From Harmothoe impar (lineage: Eukaryota > Annelida > Polychaeta > Phyllodocida > Polynoidae): DNA of 64,000 nt. Each line of letters opens with the position of its first letter. Positions within the stretch are counted from its first letter, which is position 1. Location: contig OX381705.1 of NCBI GenBank assembly GCA_947462335.1, positions 3,896,703 to 3,960,702 of the forward strand. The letters are read 5' to 3'. The notes below the pieces were generated by a model. The model searched no databases. It was not told where the DNA came from and saw nothing but the letters and a program-made list of their open reading frames with translations. Position numbers and translations under genes: made by a program. Below, one piece after another: positions 1 to 11,800 of this stretch.

Positions 1-551
1 AATCCTGTAAGGGCCACATGGCACCTTTACCCTGTAAGGGCAGCAGGGTGCTTTAACCCTGTATTGGTCACATGCTGCCTTGACCCTGTAAGGCCAGCAT
101 GGTGGTCTAACCTATGAGGTCTGCACAGTGCTTTAACCCTGTATGGGTCACATGCTGCTTTAACCCTGTAAGGGCAGCATTCTGCTTTAACCCTGTAAGG
201 GCCGCATGCTGCTTTAACCCTGTGTGGATAGCATGCTGCTTTAACCCTGCAGTTACAGAGTACATAGAGTACATATAGGGTGACTAATCTCTATTTTGGA
301 GTTGGTGCTCTCCCAGCAGATTCCTGGTTCCAATCGGCTCGGGAACGGGTGCGTCGGAAACAGGATTTTTTCCCCTATCCTGACTGTCTGTGGTAGGGCC
401 ATTTGGCACGGGTCGTGTTTTGCCGCCGTTTTTCGTTTTTTCCCGCCCAAACGGCAACTTGGAAACTGTGAGCCGTACGAGCCACCAGGTGGTGAACGGA
501 CCGGTCGCGGTTCCTCAGGGACCTCCCAAGGCCGCCTGGGACAAGCGACTC

Positions 552-830
552 ATGCCAAGACGGCGCGGGAAGGGAGCTGCGGGAGCTAGACCGAGCGGGA
601 GGGTGCCCTGTGCCTTCACTATGGAAAGTCCCATAGGCTTTCTTTCCGTTTTGAGAAGCGCACTGCTCGGCAACGTTTTATACCTGGTCCAAATGGCATG
701 TGTCATGTTGAGCGCCCGACTCGGGCCTTTTGGAAAATTTGTACTACAAGCCCAAACTCTAACTGGTCATCCAGCGAGAAATCAACAAACATATTTTCTT
801 GTATCAACAGCTGTGAGACAACCGGTATGA
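552..830 (+). other. Conserved 92-codon open frame in array 1 monomers (coding status unknown)
   Basis: An ATG frame starting MPRRRGKG, with a basic N-terminus and a moderately hydrophobic stretch around SALLGNVLYLVQMACVML, ending in RQPV. It recurs at 1809-2087, 4324-4602, 5581-5859, 8096-8374, 9353-9631, 10610-10888, 11867-12145 and 13124-13402. In these nine intact copies I find only one variable residue (V or L near the end, V in this copy), while four nucleotide differences are silent. In monomers 3 and 6 (ATG at 3066 and 6838) an inserted C shifts the frame, giving a 115-codon product with a different C-terminus. No family is recognised. It may be a chance frame in a young satellite. 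No splice sites or promoter were identified. Confidence 0.3.
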
Positions 831-1196
831 ATTCTGCTCTGAAATTCATACTGCGCATAGCTGTTGACAATTCGCTCAGTTTGATGTCAACAACGCGAAG
901 TTCCATAGATAACTTCATTTTCTATGCATTTTTTAGTGAAAAAACGACTCTCGTTTTTAACGTTCGGCAATTACGGACTCTCGCCAATCGTTTACAAAAA
1001 GGCTAGGGTAGGATTGGACATCACAGGGGGGTTAAGTGCTTCACTGGCTACGCGTGGATGGTCAAATTTTGCAATTCGGCCAAGAATTAAGGAAGCTGCG
1101 GCCATTACGCTACGGCTGATGTAAAGTTATACATTCCCATTTACTCTTAATCCGGTTGGGTGGCTATCTGTTTGTTTAATACAAACTCAAAGGGAC

Positions 1197-1202
1197 AATA
1201 AA
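1197..1202 (+). promoter_or_regulatory. AATAAA hexamer near monomer end (array 1, recurrent)
   Basis: A canonical polyadenylation hexamer lies in GGGACAATAAAGAATGGG near the end of each complete monomer, downstream of the open frame on the same strand. It may be fortuitous, but its position would suit a transcript ending inside each unit. No TATA box or other start signal could be fixed. Confidence 0.35.
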
Positions 1203-1215
1203 GAATGGGTGAAAA

Positions 1216-1507
1216 AGACCATGCTGATTTAACCCTGTCTGGGCGACATGGTGCTCTAATCCTGTAAGGGCCAGATGGCACCTTTACCCTGTAAGGGCAG
1301 CAGGGTGCTTTAACCCTGTATGGGTCACATGCTGCCGTGACCCTGTAAGGCCAGCATGGTGGTCTAACCTATGAGGTCTGCACAGTGCTTTAACCCTGTA
1401 TGGGTCACATGCTGCTTTAACCCTGTAAGGGCAGCATTCTGCTTTAACCCTGTAAGGGCCGCATGCTGCTTTAACCCTGTGTGGATAGCATGCTGCTTTA
1501 ACCCTGC
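1216..1507. repeat. 27-bp subrepeats inside the array 1 monomer (representative)
   Basis: Degenerate tandem units of about 27 bp with the core TTTAACCCTGTAAGGGCAGC, each followed by a short ATGCTGC-like spacer. About ten units sit in each monomer, bridging every monomer junction. The 27-bp length is nine codons, so any frame across it shows a nine-residue periodicity, for example PYRVKAPC-like repeats on the minus strand at 11205-11396. The core matches the terminal repeats of the MITE-like elements at 15533 and 16088. Confidence 0.9.
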
Positions 1508-3337
1508 AGTTACAGAGTACATAGAGTACATATAGGGTGACTAATCTCTATTTTGGAGTTGGTGCTCTCCCAGCAGATTCCTGGTTCCAATCGGCTCGGG
1601 AACGGGTGCATCGGAAACAGGATTTTTTCCCCTATCCTGACTGTCTGTGGTAGGGCCATTTGGCACGGGTCGTGTTTTGCCGCCGTTTTTCGTTTTTTCC
1701 CGCCCAAACGGCAACTTGGAAACTGTGAGCCGTACGAGCCACCAGGTGGTGAACGGACCGGTCGCGGTTCCTCAGGGACCTCCCAAGGCCGCCTGGGACG
1801 AGCGACTCATGCCAAGACGGCGCGGGAAGGGAGCTGCGGGAGCTAGACCGAGCGGGAGGGTGCCCTGTGCCTTCACTATGGAAAGTCCCATAGGCTTTCT
1901 TTCCGTTTTGAGAAGCGCACTGCTCGGCAACGTTTTATACCTGGTCCAAATGGCATGTGTCATGTTGAGCGCCCGACTCGGGCCTTTTGGAAAATTTGTA
2001 CTACAAGCCCAAACTCTAACTGGTCATCCAGCGAGAAATCAACAAACATATTTTCTTGTATCAACAGCCCTGAGACAACCGGTATGAATTCTGCTCTGAA
2101 ATTCATACTGTGCATAGCTGTTGACAATGCGCTTAGTTTGATGTCAACAACGCGAAGTTCCATAGATAACTTCATTTTCTATGCATTTTATAGTGAAAAA
2201 ACGACTCTCGTTTTTAACGTTCGGCGATTACGGACTCTCGCCAATCGTTTACAAAAAGGCTAGGGTAGAATTGGACATCACAGGGGGGTTCAGTGCTTCA
2301 CTGGCTACGCGTGGATGGTCAAATTTTGCAATTCGGCCAAGAATTTAGGAAGCTGCGGCCATTACGCTACGGCTGATGTAAAGTTATACATTCCCATTTA
2401 CTCTTAATCCGGTTGGGTGGCTATCTGTTTGTTTAATACAAACTCAAAGGGACAATAAAGAATGGGTGAAAAAGACCATGCTGATATAACCCTGTCTGGG
2501 CGACATGGTGCTCTAATCCTGTAAGGGCCACATGGCACCTTTACCCTGTAAGGGCAGCAGGGTGCTTTAACCCTGTATGGGTCACATGCTGCCTTGACCC
2601 TGTAAGGCCAGCATGGTGGTCTAACCTATGAGGTCTGCACAGTGCTTTAACCCTGTATGGGTCACATGCTGCTTTAACCCTGTAAGGGCAGCATTCTGCT
2701 TTAACCCTGTAAGGGCCGCATGCTGCTTTAACCCTGTGTGGATAGCATGCTGCTTTAACCCTGCAGTTACAGAGTACATAGAGTACATATAGGGTGACTA
2801 ATTTCTATTTTGGAGTTGGTGCTCTCCCAGCAGATTCCTGGTTCCAATCGGCTCGGGAACGGGTGCGTCGGAAACAGGATTTTTTCCCCTATCCTGACTG
2901 TCTGTGGTAGGGCCATTTGGCACGGGTCGTGTTTTGCCGCCGTTTTTCGTTTTTTCCCGCCCAAACGGCAACTTGGAAACTGTGAGCCGTACGAGCCACC
3001 AGGTGGTGAACGGACCGGTCGCGGTTCCTCAGGGACCTCCCAAGGCCGCCTGGGACGAGCGACTCATGCCGAGACGGCGCGGGAAGGGAGCTGCGGGAGC
3101 TAGACCGAGCGGGAGGGTGCCCTGTGCCTTCACTATGGAAAGTCCCATAGGCTTTCTTTCCGTTTCGAGAAGCGCACTGCTCGGCAACGTTTTATACCTG
3201 GTCCAAATGGCATGTGTCATGTTGAGCGCCCGACTCGGGCCTTTTCGGAAAATTTGTACTACAAGCCCAAACTCTAACTGGTCATCCAGCGAGAAATCAA
3301 CAAACATATTTTCTTGTATCAACAGCCCTGAGACAAC

Positions 3338-3368
3338 CAGTATGAATTCTGCTCTGAAATTCATACTG
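3338..3368. repeat. 11-bp-arm hairpin in array 1 monomer
   Basis: CAGTATGAATT pairs perfectly with AATTCATACTG across a 9-nt loop. In monomers carrying CGGTATGAATT instead, the third base of the left arm still allows a G-U pair in RNA. It sits just after the conserved frame in each monomer. Confidence 0.7.
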
Positions 3369-3376
3369 AGCATAGC

Positions 3377-3407
3377 TGTTGACAATGCGCTCAGTTTGAT
3401 GTCAACA
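3377..3407. repeat. 8-bp-arm hairpin in array 1 monomer
   Basis: TGTTGACA pairs with TGTCAACA across a 15-nt loop, only 8 nt downstream of the previous hairpin. Both arms are kept in the monomers compared, although the loop varies (ATTCGCTC, ATGCGCTT, ATGCGCTC). Confidence 0.6.
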
Positions 3408-5029
3408 ACGTGAAGTTCCATAGATAACTTCATTTTCTATGCATTTTCTAGTGAAAAAACGACTCTCGTTTTTAACGTTCGGCGATTACGGACTCTCGCC
3501 AATCGTTTACAAAAAGGCTAGGGTAGGATTGGACATCACAGGGGGGTTTAGTGCTTTACTGGCTACGCGTGGATAGTCAAATTTTGCAATTCGGCCGAGA
3601 ATTAAGGAAGCTGCGGCCATTACGCTACGGCTGATGTAAAGTTATACATTCCCATTTACTCTTAATCCGGTTGGGTGGCTATCTGTTTGTTTAATACAAA
3701 CTCAAAGGGACAATAAAGAATGGGTGGAAAAGACCATGCTGATTTAACCCTGTCTTGGCGACATGGTGCTCTAATCCTGTAAGGGCCACATGGCACCTTT
3801 ACCCTGTAAGGGCAGCAGGGTGCTTTAACCCTGTATTGGTCACATGCTGCCTTGACCCTGTAAGGCCAGCATGGTGGTCTAACCTATGAGGTCTGCACAG
3901 TGCTTTAACCCTGTATGGGTCACATGCTGCTTTAACCCTGTAAGGGCAGCATTCTGCTTTAACCCTGTAAGGGCCGCATGCTGCTTTAACCCTGTGTGGA
4001 TAGCATGCTGCTTTAACCCTGCAGTTACAGAGTACATAGAGTACATATAGGGTGACTAATTTCTATTTTGGAGTTGGTGCTCTCCCAGCAGATTCCTGGT
4101 TCCAATCGGCTCGGGAACGGGTGCGTCGGAAACAGGATTTTTTCCCCTATCCTGACTGTCTGTGGTAGGGCCATTTGGCACGGGTCGTGTTTTGCCGCCG
4201 TTTTTCGTTTTTTCCCGCCCAAACGGCAACTTGGAAACTGTGAGCCGTACGAGCCACCAGGTGGTGAACGGACCGGTCGCGGTTCCTCAGGGACCTCCCA
4301 AGGCCACCTGGGACAAGCGACTCATGCCAAGACGGCGCGGGAAGGGAGCTGCGGGAGCTAGACCGAGCGGGAGGGTGCCCTGTGCCTTCACTATGGAAAG
4401 TCCCATAGGCTTTCTTTCCGTTTTGAGAAGCGCACTGCTCGGCAACGTTTTATACCTGGTCCAAATGGCATGTGTCATGTTGAGCGCCCGACTCGGGCCT
4501 TTTGGAAAATTTGTACTACAAGCCCAAACTCTAACTGGTCATCCAGCGAGAAATCAACAAACATATTTTCTTGTATCAACAGCCCTGAGACAACCGGTAT
4601 GAATTCTGCTCTGAAATTCATACTGCGCATAGCTGTTGACAATTCGCTCAGTTTGATGTCAACAACGCGAAGTTCCATAGATAACTTCATTTTCTATGCA
4701 TTTTTTAGTGAAAAAACGACTCTCGTTTTTAACGTTCGGCAATTACGGACTCTCGCCAATCGTTTACAAAAAGGCTAGGGTAGGATTGGACATCACAGGG
4801 GGGTTCAGTGCCTCACTGGCTACGCGTGGATGGTCAAATTTTGCAATTCGGCCAAGAATTAAGGAAGCTGCGGCCATTACGCTACGGCTGATGTAAAGTT
4901 ATACATTCCCATTTACTCTTAATCCGGTTGGGTGGCTATCTGTTTGTTTAATACAAACTCAAAGGGACAATAAAGAATGGGTGAAAAAGACCATGCTGAT
5001 TTAACCCTGTCTGGGCGACATGGTGCTCT

Positions 5030-8000
5030 AATCCTGTAAGGGCCAGATGGCACCTTTACCCTGTAAGGGCAGCAGGGTGCTTTAACCCTGTATGGGTCAC
5101 ATGCTGCCGTGACCCTGTAAGGCCAGCATGGTGGTCTAACCTATGAGGTCTGCACAGTGCTTTAACCCTGTATGGGTCACATGCTGCTTTAACCCTGTAA
5201 GGGCAGCATTCTGCTTTAACCCTGTAAGGGCCGCATGCTGCTTTAACCCTGTGTGGATAGCATGCTGCTTTAACCCTGCAGTTACAGAGTACATAGAGTA
5301 CATATAGGGTGACTAATCTCTATTTTGGAGTTGGTGCTCTCCCAGCAGATTCCTGGTTCCAATCGGCTCGGGAACGGGTGCATCGGAAACAGGATTTTTT
5401 CCCCTATCCTGACTGTCTGTGGTAGGGCCATTTGGCACGGGTCGTGTTTTGCCGCCGTTTTTCGTTTTTTCCCGCCCAAACGGCAACTTGGAAACTGTGA
5501 GCCGTACGAGCCACCAGGTGGTGAACGGACCGGTCGCGGTTCCTCAGGGACCTCCCAAGGCCGCCTGGGACGAGCGACTCATGCCAAGACGGCGCGGGAA
5601 GGGAGCTGCGGGAGCTAGACCGAGCGGGAGGGTGCCCTGTGCCTTCACTATGGAAAGTCCCATAGGCTTTCTTTCCGTTTTGAGAAGCGCACTGCTCGGC
5701 AACGTTTTATACCTGGTCCAAATGGCATGTGTCATGTTGAGCGCCCGACTCGGGCCTTTTGGAAAATTTGTACTACAAGCCCAAACTCTAACTGGTCATC
5801 CAGCGAGAAATCAACAAACATATTTTCTTGTATCAACAGCCCTGAGACAACCGGTATGAATTCTGCTCTGAAATTCATACTGTGCATAGCTGTTGACAAT
5901 GCGCTTAGTTTGATGTCAACAACGCGAAGTTCCATAGATAACTTCATTTTCTATGCATTTTATAGTGAAAAAACGACTCTCGTTTTTAACGTTCGGCGAT
6001 TACGGACTCTCGCCAATCGTTTACAAAAAGGCTAGGGTAGAATTGGACATCACAGGGGGGTTCAGTGCTTCACTGGCTACGCGTGGATGGTCAAATTTTG
6101 CAATTCGGCCAAGAATTTAGGAAGCTGCGGCCATTACGCTACGGCTGATGTAAAGTTATACATTCCCATTTACTCTTAATCCGGTTGGGTGGCTATCTGT
6201 TTGTTTAATACAAACTCAAAGGGACAATAAAGAATGGGTGAAAAAGACCATGCTGATATAACCCTGTCTGGGCGACATGGTGCTCTAATCCTGTAAGGGC
6301 CACATGGCACCTTTACCCTGTAAGGGCAGCAGGGTGCTTTAACCCTGTATGGGTCACATGCTGCCTTGACCCTGTAAGGCCAGCATGGTGGTCTAACCTA
6401 TGAGGTCTGCACAGTGCTTTAACCCTGTATGGGTCACATGCTGCTTTAACCCTGTAAGGGCAGCATTCTGCTTTAACCCTGTAAGGGCCGCATGCTGCTT
6501 TAACCCTGTGTGGATAGCATGCTGCTTTAACCCTGCAGTTACAGAGTACATAGAGTACATATAGGGTGACTAATTTCTATTTTGGAGTTGGTGCTCTCCC
6601 AGCAGATTCCTGGTTCCAATCGGCTCGGGAACGGGTGCGTCGGAAACAGGATTTTTTCCCCTATCCTGACTGTCTGTGGTAGGGCCATTTGGCACGGGTC
6701 GTGTTTTGCCGCCGTTTTTCGTTTTTTCCCGCCCAAACGGCAACTTGGAAACTGTGAGCCGTACGAGCCACCAGGTGGTGAACGGACCGGTCGCGGTTCC
6801 TCAGGGACCTCCCAAGGCCGCCTGGGACGAGCGACTCATGCCGAGACGGCGCGGGAAGGGAGCTGCGGGAGCTAGACCGAGCGGGAGGGTGCCCTGTGCC
6901 TTCACTATGGAAAGTCCCATAGGCTTTCTTTCCGTTTCGAGAAGCGCACTGCTCGGCAACGTTTTATACCTGGTCCAAATGGCATGTGTCATGTTGAGCG
7001 CCCGACTCGGGCCTTTTCGGAAAATTTGTACTACAAGCCCAAACTCTAACTGGTCATCCAGCGAGAAATCAACAAACATATTTTCTTGTATCAACAGCCC
7101 TGAGACAACCAGTATGAATTCTGCTCTGAAATTCATACTGAGCATAGCTGTTGACAATGCGCTCAGTTTGATGTCAACAACGTGAAGTTCCATAGATAAC
7201 TTCATTTTCTATGCATTTTCTAGTGAAAAAACGACTCTCGTTTTTAACGTTCGGCGATTACGGACTCTCGCCAATCGTTTACAAAAAGGCTAGGGTAGGA
7301 TTGGACATCACAGGGGGGTTTAGTGCTTTACTGGCTACGCGTGGATAGTCAAATTTTGCAATTCGGCCGAGAATTAAGGAAGCTGCGGCCATTACGCTAC
7401 GGCTGATGTAAAGTTATACATTCCCATTTACTCTTAATCCGGTTGGGTGGCTATCTGTTTGTTTAATACAAACTCAAAGGGACAATAAAGAATGGGTGGA
7501 AAAGACCATGCTGATTTAACCCTGTCTTGGCGACATGGTGCTCTAATCCTGTAAGGGCCACATGGCACCTTTACCCTGTAAGGGCAGCAGGGTGCTTTAA
7601 CCCTGTATTGGTCACATGCTGCCTTGACCCTGTAAGGCCAGCATGGTGGTCTAACCTATGAGGTCTGCACAGTGCTTTAACCCTGTATGGGTCACATGCT
7701 GCTTTAACCCTGTAAGGGCAGCATTCTGCTTTAACCCTGTAAGGGCCGCATGCTGCTTTAACCCTGTGTGGATAGCATGCTGCTTTAACCCTGCAGTTAC
7801 AGAGTACATAGAGTACATATAGGGTGACTAATTTCTATTTTGGAGTTGGTGCTCTCCCAGCAGATTCCTGGTTCCAATCGGCTCGGGAACGGGTGCGTCG
7901 GAAACAGGATTTTTTCCCCTATCCTGACTGTCTGTGGTAGGGCCATTTGGCACGGGTCGTGTTTTGCCGCCGTTTTTCGTTTTTTCCCGCCCAAACGGCA

Positions 8001-8801
8001 ACTTGGAAACTGTGAGCCGTACGAGCCACCAGGTGGTGAACGGACCGGTCGCGGTTCCTCAGGGACCTCCCAAGGCCACCTGGGACAAGCGACTCATGCC
8101 AAGACGGCGCGGGAAGGGAGCTGCGGGAGCTAGACCGAGCGGGAGGGTGCCCTGTGCCTTCACTATGGAAAGTCCCATAGGCTTTCTTTCCGTTTTGAGA
8201 AGCGCACTGCTCGGCAACGTTTTATACCTGGTCCAAATGGCATGTGTCATGTTGAGCGCCCGACTCGGGCCTTTTGGAAAATTTGTACTACAAGCCCAAA
8301 CTCTAACTGGTCATCCAGCGAGAAATCAACAAACATATTTTCTTGTATCAACAGCCCTGAGACAACCGGTATGAATTCTGCTCTGAAATTCATACTGCGC
8401 ATAGCTGTTGACAATTCGCTCAGTTTGATGTCAACAACGCGAAGTTCCATAGATAACTTCATTTTCTATGCATTTTTTAGTGAAAAAACGACTCTCGTTT
8501 TTAACGTTCGGCAATTACGGACTCTCGCCAATCGTTTACAAAAAGGCTAGGGTAGGATTGGACATCACAGGGGGGTTCAGTGCCTCACTGGCTACGCGTG
8601 GATGGTCAAATTTTGCAATTCGGCCAAGAATTAAGGAAGCTGCGGCCATTACGCTACGGCTGATGTAAAGTTATACATTCCCATTTACTCTTAATCCGGT
8701 TGGGTGGCTATCTGTTTGTTTAATACAAACTCAAAGGGACAATAAAGAATGGGTGAAAAAGACCATGCTGATTTAACCCTGTCTGGGCGACATGGTGCTC
8801 T
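5030..8801. repeat. Array 1 higher-order repeat block, copy 2 (3 monomers)
   Basis: Monomers 5, 6 and 7 repeat the block at 1258-5029 with the same private variants, including GATATAACCC at the end of the first monomer and CTTGGCGAC at the end of the second. The close identity implies a recent three-monomer duplication. Monomer 8 (8802-10058) then looks like a recombinant, with a 5' part like monomers 2/5 and a 3' part like monomers 3/6. Monomer 10 is also mixed. Confidence 0.88.
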
Positions 8802-11800
8802 AATCCTGTAAGGGCCAGATGGCACCTTTACCCTGTAAGGGCAGCAGGGTGCTTTAACCCTGTATGGGTCACATGCTGCCGTGACCCTGTAAGGCCAGCA
8901 TGGTGGTCTAACCTATGAGGTCTGCACAGTGCTTTAACCCTGTATGGGTCACATGCTGCTTTAACCCTGTAAGGGCAGCATTCTGCTTTAACCCTGTAAG
9001 GGCCGCATGCTGCTTTAACCCTGTGTGGATAGCATGCTGCTTTAACCCTGCAGTTACAGAGTACATAGAGTACATATAGGGTGACTAATCTCTATTTTGG
9101 AGTTGGTGCTCTCCCAGCAGATTCCTGGTTCCAATCGGCTCGGGAACGGGTGCATCGGAAACAGGATTTTTTCCCCTATCCTGACTGTCTGTGGTAGGGC
9201 CATTTGGCACGGGTCGTGTTTTGCCGCCGTTTTTCGTTTTTTCCCGCCCAAACGGCAACTTGGAAACTGTGAGCCGTACGAGCCACCAGGTGGTGAACGG
9301 ACCGGTCGCGGTTCCTCAGGGACCTCCCAAGGCCGCCTGGGACGAGCGACTCATGCCAAGACGGCGCGGGAAGGGAGCTGCGGGAGCTAGACCGAGCGGG
9401 AGGGTGCCCTGTGCCTTCACTATGGAAAGTCCCATAGGCTTTCTTTCAGTTTTGAGAAGCGCACTGCTCGGCAACGTTTTATACCTGGTCCAAATGGCAT
9501 GTGTCATGTTGAGCGCCCGACTCGGGCCTTTTGGAAAATTTGTACTACAAGCCCAAACTCTAACTGGTCATCCAGCGAGAAATCAACAAACATATTTTCT
9601 TGTATCAACAGCCCTGAGACAACCAGTATGAATTCTGCTCTGAAATTCATACTGAGCATAGCTGTTGACAATGCGCTCAGTTTGATGTCAACAACGTGAA
9701 GTTCCATAGATAACTTTATTTTCTATGCATTTTCTAGTGAAAAAACGACTCTCGTTTTTAACGTTCGGCGATTACGGACTCTCGCCAATCGTTTACAAAA
9801 AGGCTAGGGTAGGATTGGACATCACAGGGGGGTTTAGTGCTTTACTGGCTACGCGTGGATAGTCAAATTTTGCAATTCGGCCGAGAATTAAGGAAGCTGC
9901 GGCCATTACGCTACGGCTGATGTAAAGTTATACATTCCCATTTACTCTTAATCCGGTTGGGTGGCTATCTGTTTGTTTAATACAAACTCAAAGGGACAAT
10001 AAAGAATGGGTGGAAAAGACCATGCTGATTTAACCCTGTCTTGGCGACATGGTGCTCTAATCCTGTAAGGGCCACATGGCACCTTTACCCTGTAAGGGCA
10101 GCAGGGTGCTTTAACCCTGTATTGGTCACATGCTGCCTTGACCCTGTAAGGCCAGCATGGTGGTCTAACCTATGAGGTCTGCACAGTGCTTTAACCCTGT
10201 ATGGGTCACATGCTGCTTTAACCCTGTAAGGGCAGCATTCTGCTTTAACCCTGTAAGGGCCGCATGCTGCTTTAACCCTGTGTGGATAGCATGCTGCTTT
10301 AACCCTGCAGTTACAGAGTACATAGAGTACATATAGGGTGACTAATTTCTATTTTGGAGTTGGTGCTCTCCCAGCAGATTCCTGGTTCCAATCGGCTCGG
10401 GAACGGGTGCGTTGGAAACAGGATTTTTTCCCCTATCCTGACTGTCTGTGGTAGGGCCATTTGGCACGGGTCGTGTTTTGCCGCCGTTTTTCGTTTTTTC
10501 CCGCCCAAACGGCAACTTGGAAACTGTGAGCCGTACGAGCCACCAGGTGGTGAACGGACCGGTCGCGGTTCCTCAGGGACCTCCCAAGGCCGCCTGGGAC
10601 AAGCGACTCATGCCAAGACGGCGCGGGAAGGGAGCTGCGGGAGCTAGACCGAGCGGGAGGGTGCCCTGTGCCTTCACTATGGAAAGTCCCATAGGCTTTC
10701 TTTCCGTTTTGAGAAGCGCACTGCTCGGCAACGTTTTATACCTGGTCCAAATGGCATGTGTCATGTTGAGCGCCCGACTCGGGCCTTTTGGAAAATTTGT
10801 ACTACAAGCCCAAACTCTAACTGGTCATCCAGCGAGAAATCAACAAACATATTTTCTTGTATCAACAGCCCTGAGACAACCGGTATGAATTCTGCTCTGA
10901 AATTCATACTGCGCATAGCTGTTGACAATTCGCTCAGTTTGATGTCAACAACGCGAAGTTCCATAGATAACTTCATTTTCTATGCATTTTTTAGTGAAAA
11001 AACGACTCTCGTTTTTAACGTTCGGCAATTACGGACTCTCGCCAATCGTTTACAAAAAGGCTAGGGTAGGATTGGACATCACAGGGGGGTTAAGTGCTTC
11101 ACTGGCTACGCGTGGATGGTCAAATTTTGCAATTCGGCCAAGAATTAAGGAAGCTGCGGCCATTACGCTACGGCTGATGTAAAGTTATACATTCCCATTT
11201 ACTCTTAATCCGGTTGGGTGGCTATCTGTTTGTTTAATACAAACTCAAAGGGACAATAAAGAATGGGTGAAAAAGACCATGCTGATTTAACCCTGTCTGG
11301 GCGACATGGTGCTCTAATCCTGTAAGGGCCAGATGGCACCTTTACCCTGTAAGGGCAGCAGGGTGCTTTAACCCTGTATGGGTCACATGCTGCCATGACC
11401 CTGTAAGGCCAGCATGGTGGTCTAACCTATGAGGTCTGCACAGTGCTTTAACCCTGTATGGGTCACATGCTGCTTTAACCCTGTAAGGGCAGCATTCTGC
11501 TTTAACCCTGTAAGGGCCACATGCTGCTTTAACCCTGTGTGGATAGCATGCTGCTTTAACCCTGCAGTTACAGAGTACATAGAGTACATATAGGGTGACT
11601 AATCTCTATTTTGGAGTTGGTGCTCTCCCAGCAGATTCCTGGTTCCAATCGGCTCGGGAACGGGTGCATCGGAAACAGGATTTTTTCCCCTATCCTGACT
11701 GTCTGTGGTAGGGCCATTTGGCACGGGTCGTGTTTTGCCGCCGTTTTTCGTTTTTTCCCGCCCAAACGGCAACTTGGAAACTGTGAGCCGTACGAGCCAC

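Larger units (their letters stand above)
1258..5029. repeat. Array 1 higher-order repeat block, copy 1 (3 monomers)
   Basis: Monomers 2, 3 and 4 form a 3772-bp block that recurs at 5030-8801. Diagnostic variants recur in the same order: GCATCGG in the first monomer, an extra C in CTTTTCGGAAAA plus ACGTGAAG in the second, and GGCCACCTGG in the third. The open frames of monomers 2/5, 3/6 and 4/7 translate identically. Confidence 0.9.

Noticed and set aside
1..250. Telomere-like AACCCT motifs
   Set aside because: AACCCT occurs once per 27-bp unit, never as a tandem hexamer, so it is not a telomeric repeat.
296..350. tRNA or SINE B-box-like GGTTCCAATCG in array 1
   Set aside because: Two mismatches to the B box and no convincing A box or cloverleaf nearby.
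253..450. Minus-strand frame rich in Lys/Arg in each array 1 monomer
   Set aside because: It overlaps the plus-strand frames, shows no domain, and is explained by a stop-poor GC-rich stretch repeated in every copy.
390..830. 146-codon plus-strand frame in array 1, and the 169-codon version in monomers 3 and 6
   Set aside because: They begin at GTG, not ATG, and the longer form exists only because of a one-base insertion. I describe only the internal ATG frame, and mark it as uncertain.
1..1507. CRISPR-like regular spacing of short repeats
   Set aside because: The 27-bp units are contiguous and degenerate with no unique spacers, sit inside a 1257-bp satellite, and the window is eukaryotic.
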